A stretch of 64,000 bases of DNA from Desulfobaculum xiamenense (GTDB taxonomy: Bacteria; Desulfobacterota; Desulfovibrionia; Desulfovibrionales; Desulfovibrionaceae): assembly GCF_011927665.1 (NCBI RefSeq), contig NZ_JAATJA010000002.1, positions 248,001 through 312,000 of the forward strand, read 5' to 3'. The notes beneath the pieces were generated by a model. It saw only the letters and a list, made by a program, of their open reading frames with translations. It was not told the DNA's origin and did not search any database. Positions 26,370-35,826 of this stretch are shown here, in pieces. A program made the position numbers and the translations under genes. Numbering within the stretch: position 1 is the first letter of the stretch; each line of letters opens with the position of its first letter.

Positions 26370-27668
26370 CTATTGCGGGCCCTTGCGGGCGTACTTGAAC
26401 AGCAGGAAGATGTCCGCCGCGCCAAGCAGCAGGTACATGCCCGTCAGCGCAGCGAGGGAGAAGCCGACCTGCTGCGCCGTGATGGGCGACACGGCATCCG
26501 AGGTGCGCATCAGGTTGTAGACGATCCATGGCTGACGGCCGACCTCCGCCACGATCCATCCTGCCTGGTGGGCGAGGTAGGGCAGCGGGATGCACCACAC
26601 CAGCGCCTTGAGCAGCAGCGGGTAGTCCTCCAGTCGGTTGCGGACCAGCCACGCCAGCGCCGAGAGCGCGATGAACAGGCTGCCGAGGCCGACCATGGCG
26701 CGGAAGGCGAGGAAGGTGATGGTGACGGGCGGGCGGTCCTCCTTGGGGAAGTCCTTGAGGCCCTTCACCGTGGCCGAGGGATCGTTGTAGGCGAGGATGG
26801 AGAGCAGTCCCGGAATGGGGAACATCTCCACGAGGTTCTCCTCGTTGGCTTCGTCCGGAATCTGGAACAGGTACATGGGGGCGTTGTCCGTGGTCTCCCA
26901 GTGGGCTTCCATGGCCGCGAGCTTTGCGGGCTGGAGCAGCGCCACCTCGTTGCCGTGGATGTGGCCCTCGAAGGCGGTGAACACGGAGAAGATGAGCGCC
27001 GCGTACATGCCGAAGGCAAAAGACTTGCGGAAGAACTCCGGGTGGGACTTGCGCAGCAGGTGCCACGCAGAGATGCCCATGATGAAGAAGCCCGCCACGA
27101 TGAGCGCTCCGGGGATGACGTGGAAGAACTGCATCCAGCCGAAGGGGTTGGTGACGACGTCCATGAAGTCGGCCAGTTCGGCCCGTCCGCCGCGCAGCGT
27201 GTAGCCCACGGGGTTCTGCATGAAGCCGTTGGCGAGCAGAATCCACAGGCCCGAGAGGTTGGAGGCGATGGCCACCAGCCAGATGGCCATGAGGTGCAGC
27301 TTGGGCGAGATGCGATCCCAGCCGAAGACCCACACCGCGATGAACGTGGATTCGAGGAAGAAGGCCACGGTGGCCTCGATGGCCAGAAGCGAGCCGAAGA
27401 TGTCACCGACGTAGGTCGAATAGCGCGACCAGTTGGTGCCGAATTGGAATTCGAGGGTGATGCCGGTCACCACGCCGAGGGCGAAGTTGATGAGGAACAG
27501 CTTGCCCCAGAATTTCGCCATGCGCTTGTAGATGTCGTTGCCGGTGGAGACGTATCTGGTCTCCATGAGGGCGACGAGGATGGACAGCCCCAGCGTGAGC
27601 GGTACGAAAATGAAGTGGAACATGGTCGCCGCCGCGAATTGCAGCCGCGAGAGGAACAGTGCGTCCAT
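26370..27668 (-). CDS. cydA: Cytochrome bd quinol oxidase subunit I
   Basis: The 432-residue heme-bearing subunit of the terminal oxidase; binds hemes b558, b595 and d and oxidises menaquinol. Visible are the early heme-ligand region TMFHFIFVPLTLGLS (His18), FFHVIPGALIVAGF near residue 186, the GRQPW motif of the quinol site (EVGRQPWIVYNLMRT near 360) and about nine helices. The total length indicates a short Q-loop form, as in many anaerobes. Upstream GGGGGG serves as ribosome site. First gene of cydA-cydB. Confidence 0.97.
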   Translation of the reverse strand: MDALFLSRLQFAAATMFHFIFVPLTLGLSILVALMETRYVSTGNDIYKRMAKFWGKLFLINFALGVVTGITLEFQFGTNWSRYSTYVGDIFGSLLAIEATVAFFLESTFIAVWVFGWDRISPKLHLMAIWLVAIASNLSGLWILLANGFMQNPVGYTLRGGRAELADFMDVVTNPFGWMQFFHVIPGALIVAGFFIMGISAWHLLRKSHPEFFRKSFAFGMYAALIFSVFTAFEGHIHGNEVALLQPAKLAAMEAHWETTDNAPMYLFQIPDEANEENLVEMFPIPGLLSILAYNDPSATVKGLKDFPKEDRPPVTITFLAFRAMVGLGSLFIALSALAWLVRNRLEDYPLLLKALVWCIPLPYLAHQAGWIVAEVGRQPWIVYNLMRTSDAVSPITAQQVGFSLAALTGMYLLLGAADIFLLFKYARKGPQ

Positions 27669-27712
27669 GGTGCGCCCCCCTTGTTAGCGGGTTGTCCCGA
27701 TCCGTTCGTCGA

Positions 27713-27744
27713 GGCTCCGGACGCGGGCCGTCGCGTCCGGAGCC
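27713..27744 (-). other. GC-rich hairpin downstream of roo
   Basis: A perfect 13-bp stem GGCTCCGGACGCG/CGCGTCCGGAGCC between roo and cydA. There is no T run, so it may stabilise the roo message end rather than terminate by itself. Confidence 0.55.
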
Positions 27745-27761
27745 GTCTTTACGTGCTGGGC

Positions 27762-28967
27762 CTAGGCCCCGATCTTCGCCTTGAGCGCCTTGCCCACGGC
27801 GCGGCCGAGTTCCACGCACTCGTCGAGGGATGCCCGGTCCGGGACGTGCTTCGTCTTGACCGGGTCGATCATCTCGAAGCTCATGGATTCGAGCCATTCG
27901 GTGATGGTCTTCACGCATTCGCCGCTCCAGCCGAAGGAGCCGAAGGCCGCGCCGATCTTGTTCTGCGGGCGCAGGCCCTTCATGTAGGTCAGCATGTCGG
28001 CCACGAGGGGCAGGATGCCGTTGTTGTGCGTGGGCGAGCCCACGAGCACCGCTCCGGCCTGGAAGACTTCGGTCATGACCTCGGAGTGGTGGTAGCTCTT
28101 GAGGTGCATGATCCGTACGGACACGCCCTCGTCCAGCAGGCCGTCGGCAATGGCCTTGGCCATCTTTTCGGTGGAGTGCCACATGGTGTCGTAGACGATG
28201 ACCGCGCGGTTGGCGGGCTTCTGCTCGGCGAACTCGCGGTAGGTGTCGAGGGCGAAGTTCACGTCCTCGGTTCCGCGGAAGATCACGCCGTGGTCTGGGG
28301 CGATCATGTCGATGTCGAGCTTGAGGTCCGCCACGCCGTCGAGTGTCTTCTCCACCACGGGGGAGTAGGGCACCACGATGTTGGCGTAGTACTCCATCAT
28401 CCGGCGCTTGAGGAACCCGCGCTCCAGTTCGTCCGCGAAGCGCTCGGATGCGGCCACGTTCTGGCCGAAGGCGTCGTTGGAGATGAGTAGCTTGTCCTCG
28501 GGGATGTAGGAGAGCATGGAGTCGGGCCAGTGCAGCATGCGGGTTTCCACGAACTGCACGGTGCGCTTGCCGAGGGAGATGGACGAACCGGACTTCATGG
28601 CCTCAATGGGCCAGCCCTGCGGGTGGAAATGGGCCTCGATGGCGCGCTGGCCCATGGGCGAACAGAAAATCTTCTCGGGCTTGGCGCGTTCCACCAGTTC
28701 GGCCAGCAGGCCGCCGTGGTCCGGTTCGAGATGGTTGGCGACGATGTAGTCGATGTCCTCGATGTTGACCACCTGCGAGAGGATGTCGAGGAACTCGTCC
28801 CGAAATTCAGCCTTCACGGTGTCGAACAGGGTGATCTTCTCGTCCTTGACGAGATAGGCGTTGTAGGTGGTGCCGAAGCGCGCAACGGAATAGCCGTGGA
28901 AGTCGATGCCGTTCCAGTCGATGCAGCCGACCCAGAAAACGTCCTTCTTGATTTCTACCGGTCTCAT
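27762..28967 (-). CDS. roo: Rubredoxin:oxygen oxidoreductase (flavodiiron protein)
   Basis: Reduces O2 to water (and in some relatives NO to N2O) with electrons from rubredoxin. The 401-residue protein has an N-terminal beta-lactamase-fold diiron domain with the ligand motif HLEPDH near residue 79 and further His/Asp ligands (LHWPDSM near 145, APDHG near 225). The C-terminal flavodoxin domain binds FMN (VIVYDTMWHSTEKMA near residue 257). It is the third gene after dfx and rub, the classic Desulfovibrio oxygen-defence arrangement. Confidence 0.97.
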   Translation of the reverse strand: MRPVEIKKDVFWVGCIDWNGIDFHGYSVARFGTTYNAYLVKDEKITLFDTVKAEFRDEFLDILSQVVNIEDIDYIVANHLEPDHGGLLAELVERAKPEKIFCSPMGQRAIEAHFHPQGWPIEAMKSGSSISLGKRTVQFVETRMLHWPDSMLSYIPEDKLLISNDAFGQNVAASERFADELERGFLKRRMMEYYANIVVPYSPVVEKTLDGVADLKLDIDMIAPDHGVIFRGTEDVNFALDTYREFAEQKPANRAVIVYDTMWHSTEKMAKAIADGLLDEGVSVRIMHLKSYHHSEVMTEVFQAGAVLVGSPTHNNGILPLVADMLTYMKGLRPQNKIGAAFGSFGWSGECVKTITEWLESMSFEMIDPVKTKHVPDRASLDECVELGRAVGKALKAKIGA

Positions 28968-29135
28968 GTCCTTCCTTTCCGATCTGTCGTGTTCAGTTTC
29001 GTGTCAACCGCCCGGCGGGCGGGGGTGTGCCGTTTGGCCGAATCCGGCCTTGCGCGGAGTGCGGGACGTGTCGCGCCGCACCCCGAGCAAGGCCGCCGCG
29101 CGTCCGATGAGGCCGAACGCGCGGTGGCCGGGGTG

Positions 29136-29294
29136 CTACATCTTCTCGAAGTCCGCCTTGGACGCGCCGCAGACCGGGCAGGTCCAGTCGGCGGGCAGAT
29201 CCTCGAAGGCGGTGCCGGGTGCGACGCCGCTGTCCGGGTCGCCCTCGGCGGGATCATACACATAGCCACACAGGGAACAGACGTATTTGCTCAT
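29136..29294 (-). CDS. rub: Rubredoxin
   Basis: A 52-residue electron carrier with one iron bound by four cysteines: CSLCG at residues 6-10 and CPVCG at about 39-43. The core [19 protein letters not shown] and the DWTCPVCG loop are textbook rubredoxin. GGAGAAATC precedes the ATG. It is encoded between dfx and roo and is the expected direct electron donor to Roo and desulfoferrodoxin in the cytoplasm. Confidence 0.98.
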   Translation of the reverse strand: MSKYVCSLCGYVYDPAEGDPDSGVAPGTAFEDLPADWTCPVCGASKADFEKM

Positions 29295-29333
29295 GATTTC
29301 TCCGTCATTGGCGGTCAGTTTTGCCGAAAGCCC

Positions 29334-29708
29334 CTAGGCTTTCCACAGGCCGTGCAGGTTGCAGTATTCGCGCGCGCTGACCTTGTCCGCCTTTACGCAG
29401 AAGGTCGCCACGGGAGCATCGCCGGGCTTCAGGAACTGGCGGTAGGCCTTGCCGTCGGCCACCAGCTCGATCCACTCGATCCAATGCTTCTCCTCCATGG
29501 GATGGGCCACGCTGCCCACACTCACCTTGTAGCCGTCAGCGGTCTTCTCGATGACCGGAACGTGCTTTTCCTTGGCGGCGTCCACGGTGTTCTCCTTGAA
29601 GAGCTTCATGGGTTCGCCGCAGCAGACCAGCTCGCCCGCGCCGCCGTGGACGACTTCGACAATGTTGCCGCATGCGTTGCATTTGTAGATCTCAAGAACC
29701 TCGGGCAT
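29334..29708 (-). CDS. dfx: Desulfoferrodoxin (superoxide reductase, 2Fe type)
   Basis: Reduces superoxide to hydrogen peroxide without making O2. The 124-residue protein has a desulforedoxin-like center I with cysteines C10, C13, C29 and C30, and the catalytic center II ligands H49, H69, H75, C116 and H119. GGAGGA precedes the ATG. It is also known as rbo. First gene of dfx-rub-roo. A possible promoter lies about 50-80 bp upstream (minus-strand TTGCCA...GATAAT) but the spacing is short. Confidence 0.97.
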   Translation of the reverse strand: MPEVLEIYKCNACGNIVEVVHGGAGELVCCGEPMKLFKENTVDAAKEKHVPVIEKTADGYKVSVGSVAHPMEEKHWIEWIELVADGKAYRQFLKPGDAPVATFCVKADKVSAREYCNLHGLWKA

Positions 29709-29941
29709 GTCGTCCTCCTGTTGTATTACGGAAGGTTGTTCGTGATTTGTTATTAGGAACCATTATCGTTTAGGTTCGGGTTTGGCAAGCCCCGGCGAAA
29801 AGTTTTTCCTGGTTTCCGGATACATGCCCCCTGTAGGCTCTGAAAGCATATCGGGGTCCACCATTTTCTATATCCTCAATGTGAACGGTGGGCAATCCCG
29901 CGTGGAAATGCACGCGCTACGCGGATTCCTGATCAGGTCGC

Positions 29942-29976
29942 AAAGTAAAAGGGGGGAGTGCGAAGCAACTCCCCCC
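29942..29976 (-). terminator. Terminator of the chemoreceptor transcript
   Basis: Minus-strand stem GGGGGGAGT/ACTCCCCCC with an 8-base loop followed by TTTTACTTT, 30 bp past the chemoreceptor stop. The remainder of the 29709-30005 gap shows no gene. Confidence 0.9.
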
Positions 29977-30005
29977 TGCATGATGATGCTTGTCGCGTTC
30001 GTTGG

Positions 30006-32021
30006 CTATTCCCGGAACTTGTCCACAAGCCGGTTCAGCCTCTCGGCCATTCCGGCCACGTCGCGAATGGATGAATTGGCCTGCGTGATGCGCTGTGAGA
30101 TGTCCTGCGACAGCTGGTTTATGGTGGAGAGGTTAAGGTTGATCTCCTCGCTGGTGGACGATTGCTGATCCGCAGCCGTGGCAATGGAGCGCACCATGTC
30201 CGCGATGGATTCGGAGCGCGACACGATGTTGGTGAGCACGTTACCCGCGTTTTCGGCCAGTTCCTCGGTATGGTGGGCGCGCTCGCGGGTGTGGTTCATT
30301 TCCGCGACGGCCTCCTGCGCGCTGTGCTGGATGGCCCGGATGGCGTGGTGGACCTCCTGCGTGGCCGTCATGGTCTTTTCGGCCAGCTTGCGAACCTCGT
30401 CGGCGACGACGGCGAAGCCGCGTCCCGCATCGCCAGCGCGTGCTGCCTCGATGGCGGCGTTGAGGGCCAGCAGGTTCGTCTGGTCAGCGATGTCGTTGAT
30501 GACGGACATGACCTGTCCGATATTCTCTGCCTTTTCGGACAGATCGCCGAGTGTCTTGGCCAGCCCGAGGGTGGTTTCGGCCATCTGGCGGGTTTCCTGC
30601 ACAGTGTTGCCGACCTCGTTGCCGCCATCCTTGGCCACGTCGCGCGCGGTGTTGGACGCGTCCGACGCCGTTCCAGCGTTCTTGGCGACCTCCAGCACGG
30701 TGGCGTTCATCTCCTCCATGGCGGCGGCGACCTGACTGGTCTGCCCGGCCGTTTCCTCCATGCCCCGCGTCAGTTCCTCCATCTGGCGAGTGAGGTCCGC
30801 CGCCGCGTCGGACAGCGAGGTGGACACGGACGTGACCTGATCGGCCACCTGCAACAGGTTCTCGCGCTGTGCGCGGATGCGGGCCTTGTCCTCCTCCTGC
30901 TTGGTGAGGTCGATCATCATGGCGATGGCTCCGACCGCCGCGCCCGTGGCGTCGCGCAGGGCGGAAATCTCGTAGCGCACGGAGACTGGCTCGCCGTCCG
31001 CACGCATCACGCTCGTCTCGCCGTTGCGGCTTGCGCCATCGGCGATCAGTCGGCGTACGGCGTCGCCCCGCAGGGCCTCGCAACCGTCGAACAGTTGCGG
31101 GAAGCTCTGCCGCGTGGCACCGGACCGGTCGATGCCGAGGATGTTTAGCATGGGATCGTTGATGTAGGTCACGCGCTCCCTCTCGTCCGTGACGACGAGG
31201 GGGATGATGATGCCTTCGAGGATTCCCCGGTTGTACTGCAACTGATTCTGGACCGTGCGGACCATCTCACGCAGATTCTCGGACAGGACGGCCAACTCGT
31301 CCTCGCCGCAGGTGTCGAATTCGGCTTCGTAGTCGCCCTTGCGGATGCGGTCGCTGATGTCGGCGATGCACGAGACCTTGTTCAGGATCATGCGCTTGAG
31401 GAATCCCAGAAGCGCCAGCAGCAGGAAAATCGCACCGGCTATGGAGATGCCGAAGCTCATGCGTTCCGAGGCGTGCAGGTCCGCGAACTGGGCGCTGACG
31501 TCCTGCACAAGGACCATCGCACCGAGGATGGGCTGTGACGCGCCGTGGCAGTGGTGGCAGCTCTTCTCGTTGGGAATGGAATTGACCGCCACGAAGCAGG
31601 GCTTGCCGTCCACTGTCGCCAGTACCCCGGAATGCGTCTCGCTGCCGAGGCTTGCCGCAAGCAGTCCGCCGAGTTCCGGTTCCGGGCGGAGTTCATCAAG
31701 ATTCCTGCGCAGCGTCTCGGGAATGGTGGAATAGGTCACGTTGCCGCGGAAGTTGGTCAGGAATACCGAAACGTCCGGGAAATTCTCCGCCACCTTGCGC
31801 AACTGTCGCTCTGTGCCCTCGTTGTCGCCGACACTCATAGGCTCTTCAATGGCCGAAAGCAGCGTGGCGGAGATGCGCGTCGCGGACTGGTTGATGATGT
31901 CGGTGGTGGTCTGGCGATGCCACAGGGAGTTCGTGGCCGCGAGGATGCCGAAGGTCAGGATGGTGATGCAGGAGATGGGGACGAGGATCTTCAATCGTAG
32001 GGATCTGCTGTAGAAACTCAT
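30006..32021 (-). CDS. Methyl-accepting chemotaxis protein with periplasmic c-type heme site (DcrA-like)
   Basis: A 671-residue chemoreceptor. Helix 1 spans residues 11-31 and helix 2 about 190-212. The periplasmic loop between them holds a CHHCH heme c motif (C155-H159). A HAMP-like segment follows, then a PAS domain (about 270-385) and a long methyl-accepting domain with the signalling tip [21 protein letters not shown] (about 520-540). The layout matches DcrA of D. vulgaris, a heme receptor proposed to sense oxygen or redox potential. It lies 13 bp after a tetraheme cytochrome gene and is co-transcribed with it. Confidence 0.93.
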   Translation of the reverse strand: MSFYSRSLRLKILVPISCITILTFGILAATNSLWHRQTTTDIINQSATRISATLLSAIEEPMSVGDNEGTERQLRKVAENFPDVSVFLTNFRGNVTYSTIPETLRRNLDELRPEPELGGLLAASLGSETHSGVLATVDGKPCFVAVNSIPNEKSCHHCHGASQPILGAMVLVQDVSAQFADLHASERMSFGISIAGAIFLLLALLGFLKRMILNKVSCIADISDRIRKGDYEAEFDTCGEDELAVLSENLREMVRTVQNQLQYNRGILEGIIIPLVVTDERERVTYINDPMLNILGIDRSGATRQSFPQLFDGCEALRGDAVRRLIADGASRNGETSVMRADGEPVSVRYEISALRDATGAAVGAIAMMIDLTKQEEDKARIRAQRENLLQVADQVTSVSTSLSDAAADLTRQMEELTRGMEETAGQTSQVAAAMEEMNATVLEVAKNAGTASDASNTARDVAKDGGNEVGNTVQETRQMAETTLGLAKTLGDLSEKAENIGQVMSVINDIADQTNLLALNAAIEAARAGDAGRGFAVVADEVRKLAEKTMTATQEVHHAIRAIQHSAQEAVAEMNHTRERAHHTEELAENAGNVLTNIVSRSESIADMVRSIATAADQQSSTSEEINLNLSTINQLSQDISQRITQANSSIRDVAGMAERLNRLVDKFRE

Positions 32022-32034
32022 GGTCGCCCCCTCC

Positions 32035-32493
32035 CTAGTGTGCGCCGCCGTAGAGCATCGGCTTGAAGTTGAACGTTCCGACGCGCTCCTCGTTGTGACA
32101 GTGCTCGCAGTCCTTGATGTTCAGCGTCCCCTTGATCAGCGAGGGATCGCCGCCTTCCTCGACGTGTGTCGAGCCGGGGCCGTGGCAGACCTCGCACCCC
32201 GCATGCCCGAGCTCCGGTGTCTCGTCGAAGCTCTTGAATCCGCCGGGTTGCCCGTAGCCCGTCGTGTGGCACCCATAGCACTCGCGGACCTCGTCCTTCG
32301 TCAGGTCCGACGCCATGATCTGGATGCTGTGCGACGACTTCGCCTTCTTCGCGTACTTCTGGAAGTTCTCGTACTGTTTCTCGTGGCATTCGGCGCAGGC
32401 CGCGGAACCGAGATACCGCGCATCCTGTGCCAAGGCCGGGGCCGCAGACACCAACGCCAGTGCGACAAGCGCTCCAACAAGCCGGATTCGCAT
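32035..32493 (-). CDS. Periplasmic tetraheme cytochrome c
   Basis: A 152-residue exported protein. The signal peptide is [17 protein letters not shown] with ALA-QD cleavage near residue 23. Four CxxCH heme motifs lie at residues 33-37 (CAECH), 72-76 (CYGCH), 100-104 (CEVCH) and 129-133 (CEHCH). The spacing and [12 protein letters not shown] pattern resemble the cytochrome c554/multiheme family rather than cytochrome c3. The start has GGGAGG; the reading frame stays open further upstream into repeat copy D but that extension is not protein-like. First gene of a pair with the heme chemoreceptor. Confidence 0.92.
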   Translation of the reverse strand: MRIRLVGALVALALVSAAPALAQDARYLGSAACAECHEKQYENFQKYAKKAKSSHSIQIMASDLTKDEVRECYGCHTTGYGQPGGFKSFDETPELGHAGCEVCHGPGSTHVEEGGDPSLIKGTLNIKDCEHCHNEERVGTFNFKPMLYGGAH

Positions 32494-32660
32494 GCATTTC
32501 CTCCCACTCTTCAAGGTTCTGCCATCTGTATTGCCGCAATGCCAGACATTGTCAACATCATGAAATGTCTCATGAACTTTGGAATACATTCGGTCCGCCG
32601 TCGTCGCGTCAGGATTTCCGCCTGTGGCAGTGCATTCGGAGATTGGCTGAAAAGGAGAGA

Positions 32661-32855
32661 GGCCTCCGGCGGCCGGGGCTTTGCCCCGGACCCCAGTCAA
32701 GGAAATGATTTCCTTGACAATACTCACTAGGGCTTCGTCGCGCAAAGCCGGGCGGTTCGCCACGGGCAGACGGCCCATCGCATATCGGGGGTCCAGGGGG
32801 CCAGCGGCCCCTTGGCTGGCGGAGCCTACGTCTTGCATCGGTCATTGAACGATAC
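32661..32855 (-). repeat. Multi-hairpin intergenic repeat, copy D
   Basis: Inverted orientation: it ends TTGAACGATAC at 32855 (the GTATCGTTCA terminus on the minus strand) and contains GTCAAGGAAATgATTTCCTTGAC and CCGGGGCtttGCCCCGG. It lies upstream of the tetraheme cytochrome gene and forms a tandem pair with copy E. Confidence 0.85.
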
Positions 32856-32874
32856 GGTTGGCCTCAGCGATGAA

Positions 32875-33101
32875 CCGCTGCGCGGAGCAGGGACGGGAGG
32901 AAAAAGGGCCTCCGGCGGCCGGGGCTTTGCCCCGGACCCCAGTCAAGGAAATGATTTCCTTGACAATCCTCACTAGGGCTTCGTCGCGCAAAGCCGGGCG
33001 GTTCGCCACGGGCAGACGGCCCATCGCATATCGGGGGTCCAGGGGGCCAGCGGCCCCTTGGCCGGCGGAGCCTACGTCTTGCATCGGTCGTTGAACGATA
33101 C
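32875..33101 (-). repeat. Multi-hairpin intergenic repeat, copy E
   Basis: Nearly identical to copy D and in the same orientation. It ends TTGAACGATAC at 33101. Its distal end carries an extra GCTGCGCGG...GCAGGG segment also seen in copies C and H. Confidence 0.85.
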
Positions 33102-33161
33102 GCCCCGCCCACTGCGACCTTACGGCGCTGCGGCCTGCCCGCTGTGCTGGGCAGTTGGCGC

Positions 33162-33199
33162 AAAAAAAGCCGGGAAGGGGTTGAACCCTTCCCGGCCTT
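33162..33199 (-). terminator. Terminator of rny
   Basis: Minus-strand stem GCCGGGAAGGG/CCCTTCCCGGC followed by seven T residues, about 25 bp past the rny stop. Confidence 0.93.
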
Positions 33200-33224
33200 G
33201 TTGTCGTACTGACGTGGGGGTGGC

Positions 33225-34826
33225 CTATTTGGCGTAGCCCACGGCTCGGCGTTCGCGGATGCAGGTCACGCGAATCTGTCCGGGGTAGGTGAGGTTATCC
33301 TCGATCTTCTTGGAGATGTCCTTGCAGAGCAGGTAGGTCTTGTCGTCGTCGATGCGTTCGGAATCGACCATGACGCGGATTTCGCGACCTGCCTGAATGG
33401 CGTAGGCTTTGGAGACGCCTTCGAAGCTGGTGGCGATGCCTTCCAGCTCTTCGAGGCGCTTAACGTAGTTTTCGAGTAGTTCCTTGCGGGCACCGGGGCG
33501 AGCGCCGGAGACGCTGTCCGCGGCCTGCACGAGGATGGCGAGCACGGTCGAGGGCGGGGTGTCCTCGTGGTGAGCGGCGATGGCATGGATGATTTCCTTG
33601 CTTTCGCCGAACTTTTTGGCGAGGTCCGCGCCGATGAGGGCGTGGGGGCCTTCGACCTCGTGGTCCACGGCCTTGCCGATGTCGTGCAGCAGTCCTGCGC
33701 GCTTGGCTTTCTTGACGTCGAGGCCGAGCTCGGCGGCCATGATTCCACACAGGGATGCGACTTCCAGCGAGTGCTGGAGGACGTTCTGGGAGAAGCTGGT
33801 GCGGTACTGGAGTTGGCCGAGCAGTTTGACGACATCGGGGTGGATGCCGTGCACGCCAGCGTCGAAGGTGGCCTGCTCGCCGATTTCACGGACCTTGACG
33901 TCCATCTCCTGTTCGACCTTCTTGACGACTTCCTCGATGCGGGCGGGGTGAATCCGTCCGTCGCTGATGAGGCGTTCGAGGGACATCTTGGCGACCTGCC
34001 TGCGCAGGGGCGAGAAGGCGGAGAGGACGACTGTTTCGGGGGTGTCGTCGATGATGAGATCGACGCCGGTGGCGGCCTCGAAGGCGCGGATGTTGCGGCC
34101 TTCTCGACCGATGATGCGGCCCTTCATGTCCTCACTGGGAATGTTGACGGCCGCAACGGTCTGCTCCCCGACGTAGTCGCCGGAGTAGCGCTGAATGGCG
34201 GTTGCCAGGATTTCCTTGGCCTTGCGGTCTGCGGTTTCCTTGGCTTCCATTTCGATCTGCCGGACGCGCTTTGCGGCGTCGTGGCGGGTCTGGGATTCGA
34301 TTTCGTCGATGAGTCGCGCCTTGGCTTCCTCTGCGGTAAGGCCGGAGATTTCTTCGAGCTTGCTGAGCTTCTGGCGCTCAAGCTCGTCGATTTCCTCTTC
34401 GCGCTGAACGATCTTGCGTTCGAGGCGGGAGAGTCTTTTCTCCATGGCTACGAGCTCGGATTCCTTGCTGTTGAGCTCTTCGGCCTTGTGCTCGTAGCGT
34501 TCTTCCTTTTCCTGATTGCGGGCCTCGCGCTTCTTAACCTCGCGTTCCTGTTCCTTGAGGTCTGCGGCGAGATCCTTGAATTCAGCTTCCTTGTCCTTGA
34601 ACTCGGACTCCATCTCTTTCTTAAGCTTGAGGATTTCGTCCTGAGCCTGAAGCATGAACTCCTTGCGCTGGGCCTGACCTTCCTTGCGCGCCTCATCGAG
34701 GATGCGCTCGGCCAGATCCTTGGCACCGGCAAGGCGTTTCGAGGCGATGTAATTGTGCAGGATGTATCCCGCTGAGGCCCCCACTGCCGCTCCGACAATG
34801 GCGGCGAATAATACAGCCAAACTCAT
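33225..34826 (-). CDS. rny: Ribonuclease Y
   Basis: Membrane-anchored endoribonuclease of mRNA turnover. The 533-residue protein has one N-terminal helix ([23 protein letters not shown]), a long charged coiled coil (about 30-200), a KH domain ([26 protein letters not shown] near 225), and an HD phosphohydrolase domain with [12 protein letters not shown] near residue 370. Length is standard. It is followed by its own terminator and preceded by the 6S RNA region. Confidence 0.97.
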   Translation of the reverse strand: MSLAVLFAAIVGAAVGASAGYILHNYIASKRLAGAKDLAERILDEARKEGQAQRKEFMLQAQDEILKLKKEMESEFKDKEAEFKDLAADLKEQEREVKKREARNQEKEERYEHKAEELNSKESELVAMEKRLSRLERKIVQREEEIDELERQKLSKLEEISGLTAEEAKARLIDEIESQTRHDAAKRVRQIEMEAKETADRKAKEILATAIQRYSGDYVGEQTVAAVNIPSEDMKGRIIGREGRNIRAFEAATGVDLIIDDTPETVVLSAFSPLRRQVAKMSLERLISDGRIHPARIEEVVKKVEQEMDVKVREIGEQATFDAGVHGIHPDVVKLLGQLQYRTSFSQNVLQHSLEVASLCGIMAAELGLDVKKAKRAGLLHDIGKAVDHEVEGPHALIGADLAKKFGESKEIIHAIAAHHEDTPPSTVLAILVQAADSVSGARPGARKELLENYVKRLEELEGIATSFEGVSKAYAIQAGREIRVMVDSERIDDDKTYLLCKDISKKIEDNLTYPGQIRVTCIRERRAVGYAK

Positions 34827-35063
34827 GGCACTCTCCTTTTATGCGCTACGGGTGCCGCTGACCCGATACCGTATCGGCAGGGCTTCATGCTTCCTGCCAG
34901 CGGCGTGGCTGAAGCGCGGTACGTCGGAGAAGAGAGCGGCCGGAGGCAGCCGCGGCTGGAATGCCCGGTTGGGCATGTGGGACGGCGGGTCGTGTAAGGC
35001 GTTTAGGAAAGTCCTGTTCGTTTCATGCAGGGTTAAGGTGTTTATCCGCAACCAAATATATAT

Positions 35064-35247
35064 ATCTACCCCGGGGCGCCGTGTCGGGAACTCTTTTGAA
35101 CCTTGCATGTGCAAGGTGGGTGCAACTGTGCCTGCCGTCAGGCTCCCCGGTCGAGCGGGTCTGCGCACGGGCTGGTCTGAAAGCCGCTCCCGTTTTGGAA
35201 GTGTTGGCTCAAAAATCGTTCCTCAATCACGAACTCCCCAGGGAGAT
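35064..35247 (-). ncRNA. ssrS: 6S RNA (ssrS)
   Basis: The 184-nt minus-strand segment has exactly complementary ends (AUCU-CCCUGGGG with CCCCGGGG-UAGAU), the conserved 5' element CCCUGGGGAGUUCG, and the 3' element GCACCCACCUUG...CAAGG followed by CCGACACGGCG, as in known 6S RNAs, whose E. coli form is also 184 nt. It lies right after zapA, the same neighbourhood as in many proteobacteria. 6S RNA mimics an open promoter and sequesters sigma-70 RNA polymerase. A possible -10 (TATGAC) lies six bases before the 5' end. Confidence 0.92.
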
Positions 35248-35267
35248 ACGCATGTCATACGCCTATA

Positions 35268-35537
35268 CTACGGGGTACCGCCGTTGTCGATCTTCGTGAG
35301 AAGACCGGAGAGTTTCCCATCCAGCTCTTCGAGTTTCCGAGTGCTCTGGAGCAGATCATCCGCCAACCCCAGAGCCAGGAATGTCAACAGCTTTTCTTTG
35401 CTGAGTCGTCTACCGTGCTGTGTCAGTTCCCGGTACCGTTCTTCAAGAAGCTCCTTCGCCTTGAGAACTCGCGTATGGTCGGCCTTCGCCTTGAAGGAAA
35501 CCTCCAGATCAAGGACGGAGAGAGTATAGCTCGGCAT
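35268..35537 (-). CDS. zapA: Cell division protein ZapA
   Basis: An 89-residue FtsZ-ring stabiliser. The N-terminal beta-strand region (YTLSVLDLEVSFKAKADHTRVLKAKELLEERYREL) and the C-terminal coiled coil (LLTFLALGLADDLLQSTRKLEELDGKL) match the family. It is 13 bp after the small coiled-coil gene and just upstream of 6S RNA. Confidence 0.9.
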   Translation of the reverse strand: MPSYTLSVLDLEVSFKAKADHTRVLKAKELLEERYRELTQHGRRLSKEKLLTFLALGLADDLLQSTRKLEELDGKLSGLLTKIDNGGTP

Positions 35538-35550
35538 CGGGGACCTTCCG

Positions 35551-35781
35551 TTATTCGGTCTCGACCTGAAGCTTGTTCAGGAGACCGTCTATCTTGGCGA
35601 GCACATCCCGCTTGGCGGAACGTTCCCGCTCGATTTCGTCCCGGAGGGTACGGTTCTCGGTTTCGAGCTCTCTTTTGCCGTCCTCAAGTTCGCGCCGAAG
35701 TCGACGGTTTTCCTCCTCCAGAACCCGGTTCTTGGCGAGAATCGAATCAATTCGGGCTTCCAATTGGCTCAGGGCATCCAT
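35551..35781 (-). CDS. ZapB-like small coiled-coil protein
   Basis: A 76-residue protein that is almost entirely heptad-patterned coiled coil (ILAKNRVLEEENRRLRRELEDGKREL). It has the size and character of ZapB, which binds ZapA and thickens the FtsZ ring, and it sits directly before zapA. Coiled coils carry little family-specific signal, so the call leans on context. Confidence 0.7.
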   Translation of the reverse strand: MDALSQLEARIDSILAKNRVLEEENRRLRRELEDGKRELETENRTLRDEIERERSAKRDVLAKIDGLLNKLQVETE

Positions 35782-35826
35782 AGGCGAATTTTCTATCCTG
35801 TTCAGAGTTCAAAATCAAGAAATGTG

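Noticed and set aside
26373-28490. 705-codon frame opposite cydA and roo
   Set aside because: Antisense shadow; spans two unrelated genes and the gap between them, with His/Glu/Gly-rich artificial composition.
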